Source: Eubacteriales bacterium (GTDB lineage: Bacteria > Bacillota > Clostridia > Tissierellales > Dethiosulfatibacteraceae). Taken from it: DNA of 42,893 nt. Where the stretch lies: NCBI GenBank assembly GCA_030694905.1, contig JAUYTY010000023.1, forward strand, positions 1 to 42,893, in the 5' to 3' direction. Below are positions 32,116-39,826 of this stretch, one piece after another. Both the position numbers and the translations under genes were made by a program. A model generated the notes under the pieces. It made no database searches, was not told where the DNA came from, and saw only the letters and a program-made list of their open reading frames with translations. Every line of letters begins with the position of its first letter. The stretch's first letter is position 1.

Positions 32116-34221
32116 ATGAACAATCAATTTAAAAAACTGAATATATCATTTGCGGTAGCACTCTTGATTATGACTTTTCTAAGCAGTTATTACTTAAGAT
32201 ATATCAATAACTATACTATTCAGGAAGCCAGCAAGCATGCTATTGAGTTATCCAGAACCATAGAGGCATCCATAAATAAGGAAGCATTGAAGAATCTACA
32301 TGCTGATGAAAGCGATTTGAGTAAAGCAGAATACATTGCGTTAAAGGATAGTCTGATGACAGTCGTTAAAATCAATCAGGACTTGAAATTTGCCTATCTG
32401 TACACACTAGTGGATGACGAAATAAAGTTCATGGTGGATTCAGAGCCATCGGACTCACCGGATTATTCCCCTCCAGGCCAGATTTATACTGAAGCATCTC
32501 CGCATCATTTTAAACCCTTTGAATCAGGAGAAATCGTCTTGACTGAACCCTTTGATGACCGGTGGGGAAGGTGGGTTTCTATTTTGGTGCCAGTCTTAGA
32601 CAATGATGTAGGCGTGGCAACGGTGGTCTTTGGAATTGATTACCCGGAAAATATTTGGCAAAAGCATGTGAATTCGCATTTAGCCTTTGCGGCCATCATC
32701 GTTGGTTGCCTATTTGTCATTCTGGGAATTCTGTACATATTGTCTTTAAAAAACAACAGAATCAGAGAAAGCGAGAGGAGCAAAAGAGTCATTTTGTCCA
32801 ATCTGCCTGGCATGACCTACAAATGCAACGTCGATAGGGACTGGACCATGCAGTTTGTTTCTGAAGGTTGCCTCGAGCTGACAGGATACCCGGCGGAAAG
32901 CCTTATGAACAATAAGGAAATCTCATTTAACGCACTGATCAGCAAAAAATACCAGGATTATCTATGGGATAAATGGCAGGACGTCATTTCAAAAAGGACA
33001 AAGCTTAAGGAAGAATACGAGCTGATTACACGAGATGGCTCCATCAAATGGGTGTTTGAGCAGGGACAACCTATATTTGACGAGAAGGGAGCGGTGGTAG
33101 CCCTTGAAGGGCTGATTATCGATATCACTGATAGAAAAAGGAAAGAAGAAGAAATAACCTATTTAAATGACTATGATTTCCTGACCGGTCTCTTCAACCG
33201 AAGATACCTTGATAAAATAAAAAATGAGATTGAGAACGAAAAAAATATCCCGATAACCATTATTGTAGGAGATATTAACGGACTTAAGCTGATCAATGAT
33301 GCTTTTGGACACGAGAAAGGGGACACTTTGATTGTTCAAACTGCCAAACTATTGAAGGAATGCTGTGGCGATAACAGATTTCTGTTTAGAACAGGTGGCG
33401 ATGAATTTACAATGGTTTTACCCAATACTGATGAAAAAACTGCTGGATTGATCATGGATCAGATCAAGAGCGCCATTGATAATTTCAATCGCAAGACAAA
33501 AAATGAGGCCTATTATCTACACCTATCTTTGGGATACAGCACAAAAAAATATGACTTTGAAAGCTTGGACCACACCCTGAAAATTGCTGAAGACCATATG
33601 TACAAAAGAAAACTATTGGAGCATAAAAGCTCCCACAGCAGTATTGTTTCATCGATTAAAGCAACTATTTACGAAAGAAGCCAGGAAACCGAAGCCCACG
33701 CGCAGAGAATGACATTTTTTGCTAGGAGAATGGGGGAGAGACTGAAATTCTCCAACACTGAAATGGATAACATGGAGCTTTTTTCAGCCCTGCATGACTT
33801 GGGGAAAATTGGAATCGATGGCAGTATATTGAACAAACCGGACAAGCTTGACGAACAAGAATGGATAGAAATGAAAAAACATCCCGAAATCGGTTATCGG
33901 ATCGCCATGGCCTCGCCTGAATTGGTGTCAATAGCTGAATTTATACTGACCCATCATGAGAGATGGGATGGCACAGGTTATCCTCAAGGTTTGAAGGAAA
34001 CTGAGATACCGCTTCATGCCAGGATACTGGCAGTGGTTGACGCTTATGACGCTATGACTGTGGACAGAATCTATAGGAAAGCCTTGACCAAAGCGGAGGC
34101 AATCAATGAGCTGATCATTAATAAAGGTACGCAATTTGATCCTCATCTGGTTGATTTGTTTATCGGAACATTGGAGGAGAATGAGGCTGATTATAATCCC
34201 AGTTTTTTAATCCGATATTGA
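32116..34221 (+). CDS. Membrane sensor with PAS, GGDEF and HD-GYP domains
   Basis: A 701-residue protein predicted to make and/or break cyclic di-GMP. Helix 1 (~10-27) and helix 2 (~188-209) bracket a ~160-residue outer sensor domain; then PAS (~224-342), GGDEF (~347-505, intact GGDEF at 427-431) and HD-GYP (HDLGK at 560-564; HHERWDGTGYP at 613-623). Both catalytic signatures look complete. No RxxD inhibitory site is seen just before GGDEF. ATG 32116 follows AGGAG by 8 bases; earlier in-frame ATGs at 32092 and 32095 lack a ribosome site. Its last 31 bases overlap tail-to-tail with the sigma-54 activator gene. The outer ligand is not known. Confidence 0.9.
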   Translation: MNNQFKKLNISFAVALLIMTFLSSYYLRYINNYTIQEASKHAIELSRTIEASINKEALKNLHADESDLSKAEYIALKDSLMTVVKINQDLKFAYLYTLVDDEIKFMVDSEPSDSPDYSPPGQIYTEASPHHFKPFESGEIVLTEPFDDRWGRWVSILVPVLDNDVGVATVVFGIDYPENIWQKHVNSHLAFAAIIVGCLFVILGILYILSLKNNRIRESERSKRVILSNLPGMTYKCNVDRDWTMQFVSEGCLELTGYPAESLMNNKEISFNALISKKYQDYLWDKWQDVISKRTKLKEEYELITRDGSIKWVFEQGQPIFDEKGAVVALEGLIIDITDRKRKEEEITYLNDYDFLTGLFNRRYLDKIKNEIENEKNIPITIIVGDINGLKLINDAFGHEKGDTLIVQTAKLLKECCGDNRFLFRTGGDEFTMVLPNTDEKTAGLIMDQIKSAIDNFNRKTKNEAYYLHLSLGYSTKKYDFESLDHTLKIAEDHMYKRKLLEHKSSHSSIVSSIKATIYERSQETEAHAQRMTFFARRMGERLKFSNTEMDNMELFSALHDLGKIGIDGSILNKPDKLDEQEWIEMKKHPEIGYRIAMASPELVSIAEFILTHHERWDGTGYPQGLKETEIPLHARILAVVDAYDAMTVDRIYRKALTKAEAINELIINKGTQFDPHLVDLFIGTLEENEADYNPSFLIRY

Positions 34222-35579
34222 AGGGTTTGCCTTGGAATATTTAAAACCTCAGCAGCTTTGGAAATGTTGTTTTCCGTACTTTCCAGAGCTGCTCTAATTA
34301 TTTTTTGTTCTGTTTTTTCAAGAACCTCACTCAATGAACCGATATCATCCAGAGAGATGCTGTCATTTTTTCTTCTTTGCGTTTTGAATTGAAAAGGCAG
34401 ATGTTCCTCTCTTATAATATCAGCGTCAAATAGGCTGGCAATACCTTCAATGGTATGTTGAAGCTCCCGCACATTGCCAGGCCAGTCATAATTCATAAAT
34501 ATCGCCATAACATTGCTCGAAAGATTTCTGATAAACTTATTTTTCTCCTTGTTGTATTTTTCAATGAAAAAATCCACAAGAACAGGGATATCCTCTTTCC
34601 GCTCTTTCAACTCAGGCACAATGATAGAGATAACATTTAGCCGATAAAAAAGATCCTTGCGAAGCTGTCCCGTAGACAGTATATCCTCGATATCTGAATT
34701 GAAGGCTGCCATGACCCGCACATCCACGTCGATGGTGTTGGATGCGCCAACTCTTCTGATATTATGGTTTTGCAACGCACGAAGAAGCTTTGCCTGCAGC
34801 TCGAGAGGCATTGAGTTGATCTCATCCAAGAACAATGTTCCACCATGAGCCAACTCAAATAACCCCGGCCTGTTTTCAGCACCGGTGAAGCTACCCTTGA
34901 CAGATCCAAATAGGATGCTTTCAAGCAGGTTTGCCGGAAGTGCGGCACAGTTCTGGGCGATGAAGGGTTTGTTTTTTCTGCTGCTGGCATTATGGATCGC
35001 CTGGACGAACAATTCTTTTCCGGTTCCGGTCCTTCCGCCGATCAAAACGGGTGAATCTGTCTGGGAGGCTTTAAAAGCCAGTGTTTTTAATTTCAGCATC
35101 TCTTTTGACTGACCGATTATATCGACAAAGGTATATTTTGCGTCAGTGACAATATCCTTGACCTGAGACTGAGGCTTATACAGTTCACTTTGAAGGTTGA
35201 CAATTTTTTCTGATAGTTCCTTTACTTGGGTAATATTTTTAGATACTTCTACCGCACCGATGATTTTATTGTTGGCCTTGATTGGAAATGAGGAGTTGAC
35301 AGTAGAAATCTTATCACCCTTGTAGTTGATAAATACCTGCTCCTTATTGATAATGGTGCTTCTTGTCTCCATGGATTGCAGCAGCGTGCTGGTTTCATGT
35401 GTCAATGACGGATAGATTTCAAGGATATGCCTCCCCAATGCGGTTTTACCTTCTATGCTGTCAACTATCCTAGCGGACTTGTTGTAGTAAATAATCCTAC
35501 CCTTGTCGTCAATAATCTGTATACCCTCATCGATGTAATCCAATATATTCAGTATTGATTCATAATATTTCTCATCCAT
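34191..35579 (-). CDS. Sigma-54-dependent activator, probably of lysine fermentation (PAS-AAA+-Fis)
   Basis: A 462-residue enhancer-binding protein: PAS domain at about 5-120, AAA+ core with Walker A GRTGTGKE (182-189; Arg where Glu is usual), GSFTGA loop (229-234) and Walker B GTLFLDE (247-253), and a Fis-type helix-turn-helix at the C-terminus (NISKAAEVLNIPRQTLQYRI). ATG 35579 follows GGAGG by 5 bases; an in-frame start at 35609 lies in front of it and is less likely. It is read divergently from kdd, which has a -24/-12 promoter, so it most likely activates the lysine genes (inference from position). No receiver domain: the PAS domain would sense a small molecule directly. Confidence 0.9.
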   Translation of the reverse strand: MDEKYYESILNILDYIDEGIQIIDDKGRIIYYNKSARIVDSIEGKTALGRHILEIYPSLTHETSTLLQSMETRSTIINKEQVFINYKGDKISTVNSSFPIKANNKIIGAVEVSKNITQVKELSEKIVNLQSELYKPQSQVKDIVTDAKYTFVDIIGQSKEMLKLKTLAFKASQTDSPVLIGGRTGTGKELFVQAIHNASSRKNKPFIAQNCAALPANLLESILFGSVKGSFTGAENRPGLFELAHGGTLFLDEINSMPLELQAKLLRALQNHNIRRVGASNTIDVDVRVMAAFNSDIEDILSTGQLRKDLFYRLNVISIIVPELKERKEDIPVLVDFFIEKYNKEKNKFIRNLSSNVMAIFMNYDWPGNVRELQHTIEGIASLFDADIIREEHLPFQFKTQRRKNDSISLDDIGSLSEVLEKTEQKIIRAALESTENNISKAAEVLNIPRQTLQYRIKKLGL

Positions 35580-35590
35580 AAAAACCTCCA

Positions 35591-35606
35591 TGCCGATAAT
35601 TCGGCA
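35591..35606. promoter_or_regulatory. Palindrome ahead of the second activator gene
   Basis: TGCCGATAATTCGGCA has perfect 6-bp arms and lies just before the ribosome site of the activator, between it and the DUF1934 gene. It could be an operator or an mRNA hairpin; nothing decides between these. Confidence 0.45.
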
Positions 35607-35611
35607 CATTT

Positions 35612-36034
35612 TTAACTGGTCGTGATTTCCAATTTATTGATTGTCTCGGCATCCATACCAAAGGTCATTTTATACTCAAGATAAATCTTGCCCTTTCCCG
35701 ATTGATCCAGACCGCATTCCACCTTTGTTGTATTTAAAACAACTGCAAAAGTCCCATACTCCGTGACATAGCTGCTTTTGGATTTCTCTCCCTCCTGAAA
35801 TTCCAGAAACGCAGACGCCTGGACACCTTTTCTCTTCATGGTAAGCCTTTTGCCGCCATCTGATATGAGTCTGGTGACAGAGCCCTCCATTCCTGATATT
35901 TCTGACTCAATATATTCAAAGCAGTACTGATCGTCATCCATAAAAAAACTGCCTTCAGTTGTAAGCTCTGTAATTAGAGGATTTTCACCCTTTGATGTTT
36001 GTGTGCTGATGACTTTGATTTTAATATCTTTCAT
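35612..36034 (-). CDS. DUF1934 family beta-barrel protein
   Basis: A 140-residue protein of the DUF1934 family, small calycin-like barrels with no established function. The family signature is seen in the alternation of short strands, in LISDGGKRLTMKRKG, and in the C-terminal GKIYLEYKMTFGMD. The start is ATG 36034 after GGAGTGG; a longer frame to 36106 would extend through a poly-A/T tract and into a palindrome, so it was rejected. It lies 32 bases before the sigma-54 activator gene on the same strand and is probably co-transcribed with it. This linkage with an enhancer-binding protein is not one I know from other genomes. Confidence 0.8.
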   Translation of the reverse strand: MKDIKIKVISTQTSKGENPLITELTTEGSFFMDDDQYCFEYIESEISGMEGSVTRLISDGGKRLTMKRKGVQASAFLEFQEGEKSKSSYVTEYGTFAVVLNTTKVECGLDQSGKGKIYLEYKMTFGMDAETINKLEITTS

Positions 36035-36100
36035 TTTTCCACTCCTTTTTTGTATTTTACCACAATTTTTGTTAAAAAAAAAGCAAAATTGACAAAAATT

Positions 36101-36116
36101 AGGCAATTAAATGCCT
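36101..36116. promoter_or_regulatory. Inverted repeat upstream of the kdd promoter
   Basis: AGGCAATTAAATGCCT, 5-bp arms, about 94 bp before the -24 element at 36211 and 6 bp before the weaker one at 36123. A candidate UAS for the activator encoded at 34191-35579, supported only by position. Confidence 0.45.
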
Positions 36117-36122
36117 GAAATT

Positions 36123-36137
36123 GGGCACTATACTTGC
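36123..36137 (+). promoter_or_regulatory. Possible second, weaker sigma-54 promoter
   Basis: GGGCAC (36123-36128), 5-bp spacer, TTGC (36134-36137), then T. One base from the TGGCAC consensus, 88 bp before the main site. Confidence 0.45.
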
Positions 36138-36210
36138 TATATATTCTCATCTGTCATTGAAAACGTTGAAAAATGCAATTTACAGGATAAAGGTGATATA
36201 ATAAAATGTA

Positions 36211-36225
36211 TGGCACGCTAATTGC
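36211..36225 (+). promoter_or_regulatory. Sigma-54 (-24/-12) promoter of the lysine fermentation operon
   Basis: TGGCAC (36211-36216), GCTAA, TTGC (36222-36225), then A: an exact core match, 73 bases before the kdd ATG. Confidence 0.88.
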
Positions 36226-36298
36226 AAATGATATCATTAATAAGAATTAGGCATTTTTTATTATGACTATTCAAATAAAATATTTTGGAGGTTTATCA

Positions 36299-37336
36299 AT
36301 GAAAAAAGGGAATCCATTCGGAACACACAGAGTAATCGAGCCAAAAGGCGTGTTACCTCAACCGGCGCTTAAAATCGACAACAAAATGGAAATTTACGAC
36401 AATGAAATCTTAATAGATGTCAAGACATTGAACGTTGATTCTGCAAGTTTCACACAGATAAAAGACCAGGCAGAAGGTGATTTGGAAAAGATCAAGGAAA
36501 TCATGAAGGGTATTGTAGCGGAAAGAGGCAAACATCAGAATCCCGTAACGGGCTCAGGCGGCATGCTGACTGGCACCATCAAAGAAATCGGACCAGCTCT
36601 TTTTGGAAAAACCAGCCTCAAGGTTGGAGATAAGATAGCCACATTGGTTTCACTTTCATTGACACCTCTTGTGATTGAAGATATTCTGGAAATCAGAAAG
36701 GATATCGACCAAGTGGATATAAAAGGCCAAGCGATTTTGTTCGAAAGCGGCATTTTCGCCAAGATGCCTGACGATATGCCTGAAAACCTTGCATTGTCGG
36801 TCCTTGATGTTGCAGGAGCCCCTGCGCAGACAGCCAAGCTGGTCAAACCGGGAGATACGGTTCTGGTAGTTGGCGGAGCAGGGAAATCAGGTATTTTATG
36901 TCTTTATGAAGCTAAGAAAAGAGCAGGAATCACAGGTAAGGTCATATGCATGGGACATAGCGAGTCATCACTTGAGAAAGTCAGGAAACTAAATCTGGCA
37001 GATGAATATATTGCAGGGGATGCCACAGACGCTGTTGGTGTATATGATAAGATTGTTGAGCTGACAGATGGAAAATTATGCGATATAGTCATCAACTGCG
37101 TAAGCAGACCAAACTGTGAAATGTCAAGCATACTGGCATGCAAGGACAACGGAACCGTCTATTTCTTCTCAATGGCTACTTCATTCACAAAAGCCGCGTT
37201 GGGAGCTGAAGGGGTTGGCAAGGACGTCAATATGATTATAGGCAATGGCTATACGAAAGATCATGCCGAGATAGCACTGCAAATTCTCAGAGAAAGCGAG
37301 CCACTCAGAAAACTTTATAGCGAGATATATGCGTAG
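36299..37336 (+). CDS. kdd: 3,5-diaminohexanoate dehydrogenase
   Basis: A 345-residue NAD(P)-dependent dehydrogenase that deaminates erythro-3,5-diaminohexanoate, the product of the two lysine aminomutases, to 5-amino-3-oxohexanoate. The N-terminus KGNPFGTHRVIEPKGVLPQ is diagnostic for Kdd; the dinucleotide-binding loop GGAGKSG is at 192-198. The start is ATG 36299 after GGAGG; an in-frame ATG at 36263 precedes that site. First gene of the cluster, under the sigma-54 promoter at 36211. Separated from kamA by repeat copy 6. The following pathway genes (kce, kal) are not in the window. Confidence 0.95.
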   Translation: MKKGNPFGTHRVIEPKGVLPQPALKIDNKMEIYDNEILIDVKTLNVDSASFTQIKDQAEGDLEKIKEIMKGIVAERGKHQNPVTGSGGMLTGTIKEIGPALFGKTSLKVGDKIATLVSLSLTPLVIEDILEIRKDIDQVDIKGQAILFESGIFAKMPDDMPENLALSVLDVAGAPAQTAKLVKPGDTVLVVGGAGKSGILCLYEAKKRAGITGKVICMGHSESSLEKVRKLNLADEYIAGDATDAVGVYDKIVELTDGKLCDIVINCVSRPNCEMSSILACKDNGTVYFFSMATSFTKAALGAEGVGKDVNMIIGNGYTKDHAEIALQILRESEPLRKLYSEIYA

Positions 37337-37376
37337 CAATCAGTTTAAGGCAATTTGCCCGTTTGGACAATTTGAC

Positions 37377-37508
37377 TATCCGATGACTAACAGTGCTAAG
37401 ACTCCCACTTATAAAAGTGGGAGATAAGCGCTGTAGAGTCCCTGGATAACGGTTTCTAAGGTTCAGATGGCGTATGAAACGCCCCCTGAAACCAAGAACC
37501 CTGTTGAT
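37377..37508 (+). repeat. Dispersed two-hairpin repeat, copy 6 (most complete)
   Basis: The best intact form. TATCCGATGACTAACAGTGC begins it. Hairpin 1 pairs GACTCCCACTT with AAGTGGGAG and, outside, CAGTGCT with AGCGCTG. The conserved block AGAGTCCCTGGATAACGG then TTTCTAAGG follows. Hairpin 2 pairs GGTTCAG-GGCGT with ACGCC-CTGAAACC, and CTAAG/AAGAACCC can extend it. It ends CCCTGTTGAT. It lies between kdd and kamA, 25 bases before the kamA ATG. Confidence 0.9.
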
Positions 37509-37533
37509 ATTAGAGTAAAAAGGAGAAAATGAA

Positions 37534-38781
37534 ATGGCCTATTATAACGAAATAGAACTTTATAAAGATGTGACACCCAAGGAATGGGACGATTGGAAAT
37601 GGCAGGTAAGAAATAGAATAAGCGATGTGAAGAAGCTTAAAAAAATCATTAATATCACACCCCAGGAAGAGGACGATATCAATAAGGTCCTTCAGAAATT
37701 CAGACTGGGGATCACACCCTATTTTGCCGCACAGATGGACAAGGACGACCATAGATGTCCTATCAGGATGCAGGCGGTTCCAACTATCGCTGAAACACAC
37801 TTCAGCGATGCGGATATGCTGGATCCCCTCCATGAGGACGGGGACTCTCCAACACCAGGATTGACACACAGATATCCGGACAGGGTTCTTATGCTTCTGA
37901 CAGACCAATGCTCCATGTACTGCAGGCATTGTACCAGAAGAAGATTCGCAGGTCATGCGGATCATGCTGTGCCCACAGAAAAAATCGACAAGGCAATCGA
38001 GTACATCAGAAACACACCTCAAGTAAGAGACGTGCTGCTGTCCGGGGGAGATGCCCTATTGATTTCTGATGATAGGTTGGAATACATCATCAAAAGATTG
38101 AGAGAGATACCTCATGTTGAAATTATCAGAATCGGATCCAGAACACCTGTGGTTTGTCCGCAGAGAATCACAGATGATCTGGTCAATATGCTGAAAAAAT
38201 ACCATCCGATCTGGTTGAACACACACTTCAATCATCCAAAAGAGATGACCGATGAGACAAGAGAAGCCTGTAGAAAGCTGGCAGATGCCGGCATACCATT
38301 AGGCAATCAATCTGTATTGCTTAGAGGCATCAATGACTGTGTACATATCACCAAGGATCTGATGCATGAATTGGTTAAAAACAGGGTAAGACCCTACTAT
38401 ATCTATCAATGTGACCTATCACTTGGTATTGAGCATTTCAGGACATCCATCGCCAAGGGCATAGAAATCATCGAGGGGCTAAGAGGACATACCTCGGGAT
38501 ACGCCGTACCTACATTCGTAGTGGACGCACCGGGTGGTGGCGGTAAGACACCAGTCATGCCGGATTATGTCATATCCAGATCACCTCATAGGTTGATTCT
38601 AAGAAACTACGAGGGCGTCATCACAACCTATACCGAGCCCAGCCACTCTGATATTGATTGCGTTTGTGATGTGTGCACAGGCAAGAAGAAAAGCCATCTT
38701 ACAGGAGTCGCTTCACTGCTTGCAGGTGAGAGATTGAACCTAGAGCCGACCCATCTTGATAGGAAAGAGCGCAATAAGTAA
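37534..38781 (+). CDS. kamA: L-lysine 2,3-aminomutase
   Basis: A 415-residue radical-SAM, PLP-dependent enzyme that converts L-lysine to beta-lysine, the entry step of lysine fermentation. The [4Fe-4S] cysteines are C126, C130 and C133 (CSMYCRHC); the PLP/lysine region is in GGGGKTPVMP, and a zinc-type C-terminal cluster (DCVCDVCTG) matches the clostridial enzyme. The length is like that of characterised KamA (about 415). RBS AAAAGGAGAAAATGAA precedes ATG 37534. It is the second gene of the cluster; whether transcripts from the kdd promoter read through repeat copy 6 is unknown. Confidence 0.97.
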   Translation: MAYYNEIELYKDVTPKEWDDWKWQVRNRISDVKKLKKIINITPQEEDDINKVLQKFRLGITPYFAAQMDKDDHRCPIRMQAVPTIAETHFSDADMLDPLHEDGDSPTPGLTHRYPDRVLMLLTDQCSMYCRHCTRRRFAGHADHAVPTEKIDKAIEYIRNTPQVRDVLLSGGDALLISDDRLEYIIKRLREIPHVEIIRIGSRTPVVCPQRITDDLVNMLKKYHPIWLNTHFNHPKEMTDETREACRKLADAGIPLGNQSVLLRGINDCVHITKDLMHELVKNRVRPYYIYQCDLSLGIEHFRTSIAKGIEIIEGLRGHTSGYAVPTFVVDAPGGGGKTPVMPDYVISRSPHRLILRNYEGVITTYTEPSHSDIDCVCDVCTGKKKSHLTGVASLLAGERLNLEPTHLDRKERNK

Positions 38782-38809
38782 GACCAAGTTATAAGTAGAG
38801 GAGTATTCT

Positions 38810-39826
38810 ATGAGATTAATTGAAGAATTGAACCAGAAATACAATTCTGTGTCGATTATTGGACTTGCCAAGAATGCAGGTAAAACTGTAACCTTGAATT
38901 ATCTCATAGAAGAAGCCTATGATTTAAATATAAAATTGGGTCTGACCTCTACCGGCAGAGACGGTGAGAGGCTAGATCTGGTTACTGAGACGGAAAAACC
39001 GTCTATATTCGTCAGCGAAGATACCATCATAGCAACAGCCAAATCCATGCTGGAAATTGGAGATGCAGGGCTTGAGATTCTAGAGACAACAGAATTCACA
39101 AGCCCTCTTGGCAATATTGTCCTATGCAGAGTCAAGGAAGAAGGCAATGTTCAGCTGGCAGGACCATCAAATGCTTCTGATACACTGCTGGTCAAGGGAA
39201 AGATGCTTGGATACGGAGCTGAGCTTGTCATTATCGATGGTGCCATAGACAGAAAAGCTGTTGCATCTCCTAGAATAACAGACGCCTGTATCATAGCAAC
39301 CGGAGCCGTTATAAGTCGTGATATCAAAAAAGTGGTGTCACAGACAGCCTATTATGCTTCACTGTTTATGCTACCTGGTGTTGAGGATTTGGGTGTGCTT
39401 AATATAAAAAATCAATTAAATAGAACCTGTATCATAAACGACGAATATCATTTGACTTATCCCGAAATGAAAACGAGTCTGGGACAGGGCAGGACATTGA
39501 CATCAATGACAGATGATAGGACCAGATATGTCTATTTGTCCGGAGCTGTGACCACATCCATGCTGAAAGACCTGACAGCAGGAAAGCATAACCCCACCAT
39601 TCTGCTTGATGACGGCACCCAAGTGTTTTCAGATTATTATAGCTATAACAATCTGAAGAAAAAGGGACTGAAGATTGAAGTTCTGAACCCCATCCGGGTC
39701 GAGGCTATAACAGTCAATCCCGTAGCGCCATTTGGCTATAGCTTTCCCAGCGATGAACTGGTTAGGATGATCGCAGAAGCGGTGGCACACATCAGGGTGA
39801 TAGATGTTTTGGGCGGAGGTGTTTAG
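38810..39826 (+). CDS. kamB: Lysine 5,6-aminomutase reactivase subunit KamB
   Basis: A 338-residue protein with a P-loop GLAKNAGKT (18-26) near the N-terminus. Family knowledge: KamB, with the MutS-like KamC, is annotated as the reactivase that removes damaged cobalamin from lysine 5,6-aminomutase (KamDE); the activity is inferred by analogy with other B12-enzyme reactivases. RBS AGAGGAG precedes ATG 38810. Its TAG is immediately followed by the kamC ATG, a zero-gap join that suggests a fixed ratio of the two. Confidence 0.88.
   Translation: MRLIEELNQKYNSVSIIGLAKNAGKTVTLNYLIEEAYDLNIKLGLTSTGRDGERLDLVTETEKPSIFVSEDTIIATAKSMLEIGDAGLEILETTEFTSPLGNIVLCRVKEEGNVQLAGPSNASDTLLVKGKMLGYGAELVIIDGAIDRKAVASPRITDACIIATGAVISRDIKKVVSQTAYYASLFMLPGVEDLGVLNIKNQLNRTCIINDEYHLTYPEMKTSLGQGRTLTSMTDDRTRYVYLSGAVTTSMLKDLTAGKHNPTILLDDGTQVFSDYYSYNNLKKKGLKIEVLNPIRVEAITVNPVAPFGYSFPSDELVRMIAEAVAHIRVIDVLGGGV

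Noticed and set aside
35591-36116. TGCCGATAATTCGGCA and AGGCAATTAAATGCCT as two copies of one activator site
   Set aside because: The half-sites do not match in order or spacing, so a shared binding protein is not supported.
233-37508. The repeat family as integron attC sites or a CRISPR array
   Set aside because: Copies are kilobases apart, in both orientations, without the attC core triplets, integrase, cas genes or regular spacers.
233-37508. The repeat as a guide RNA of a TnpB or IscB nuclease encoded here
   Set aside because: No tnpA, tnpB or iscB reading frame was found in the window; the idea is kept only as one origin to test.
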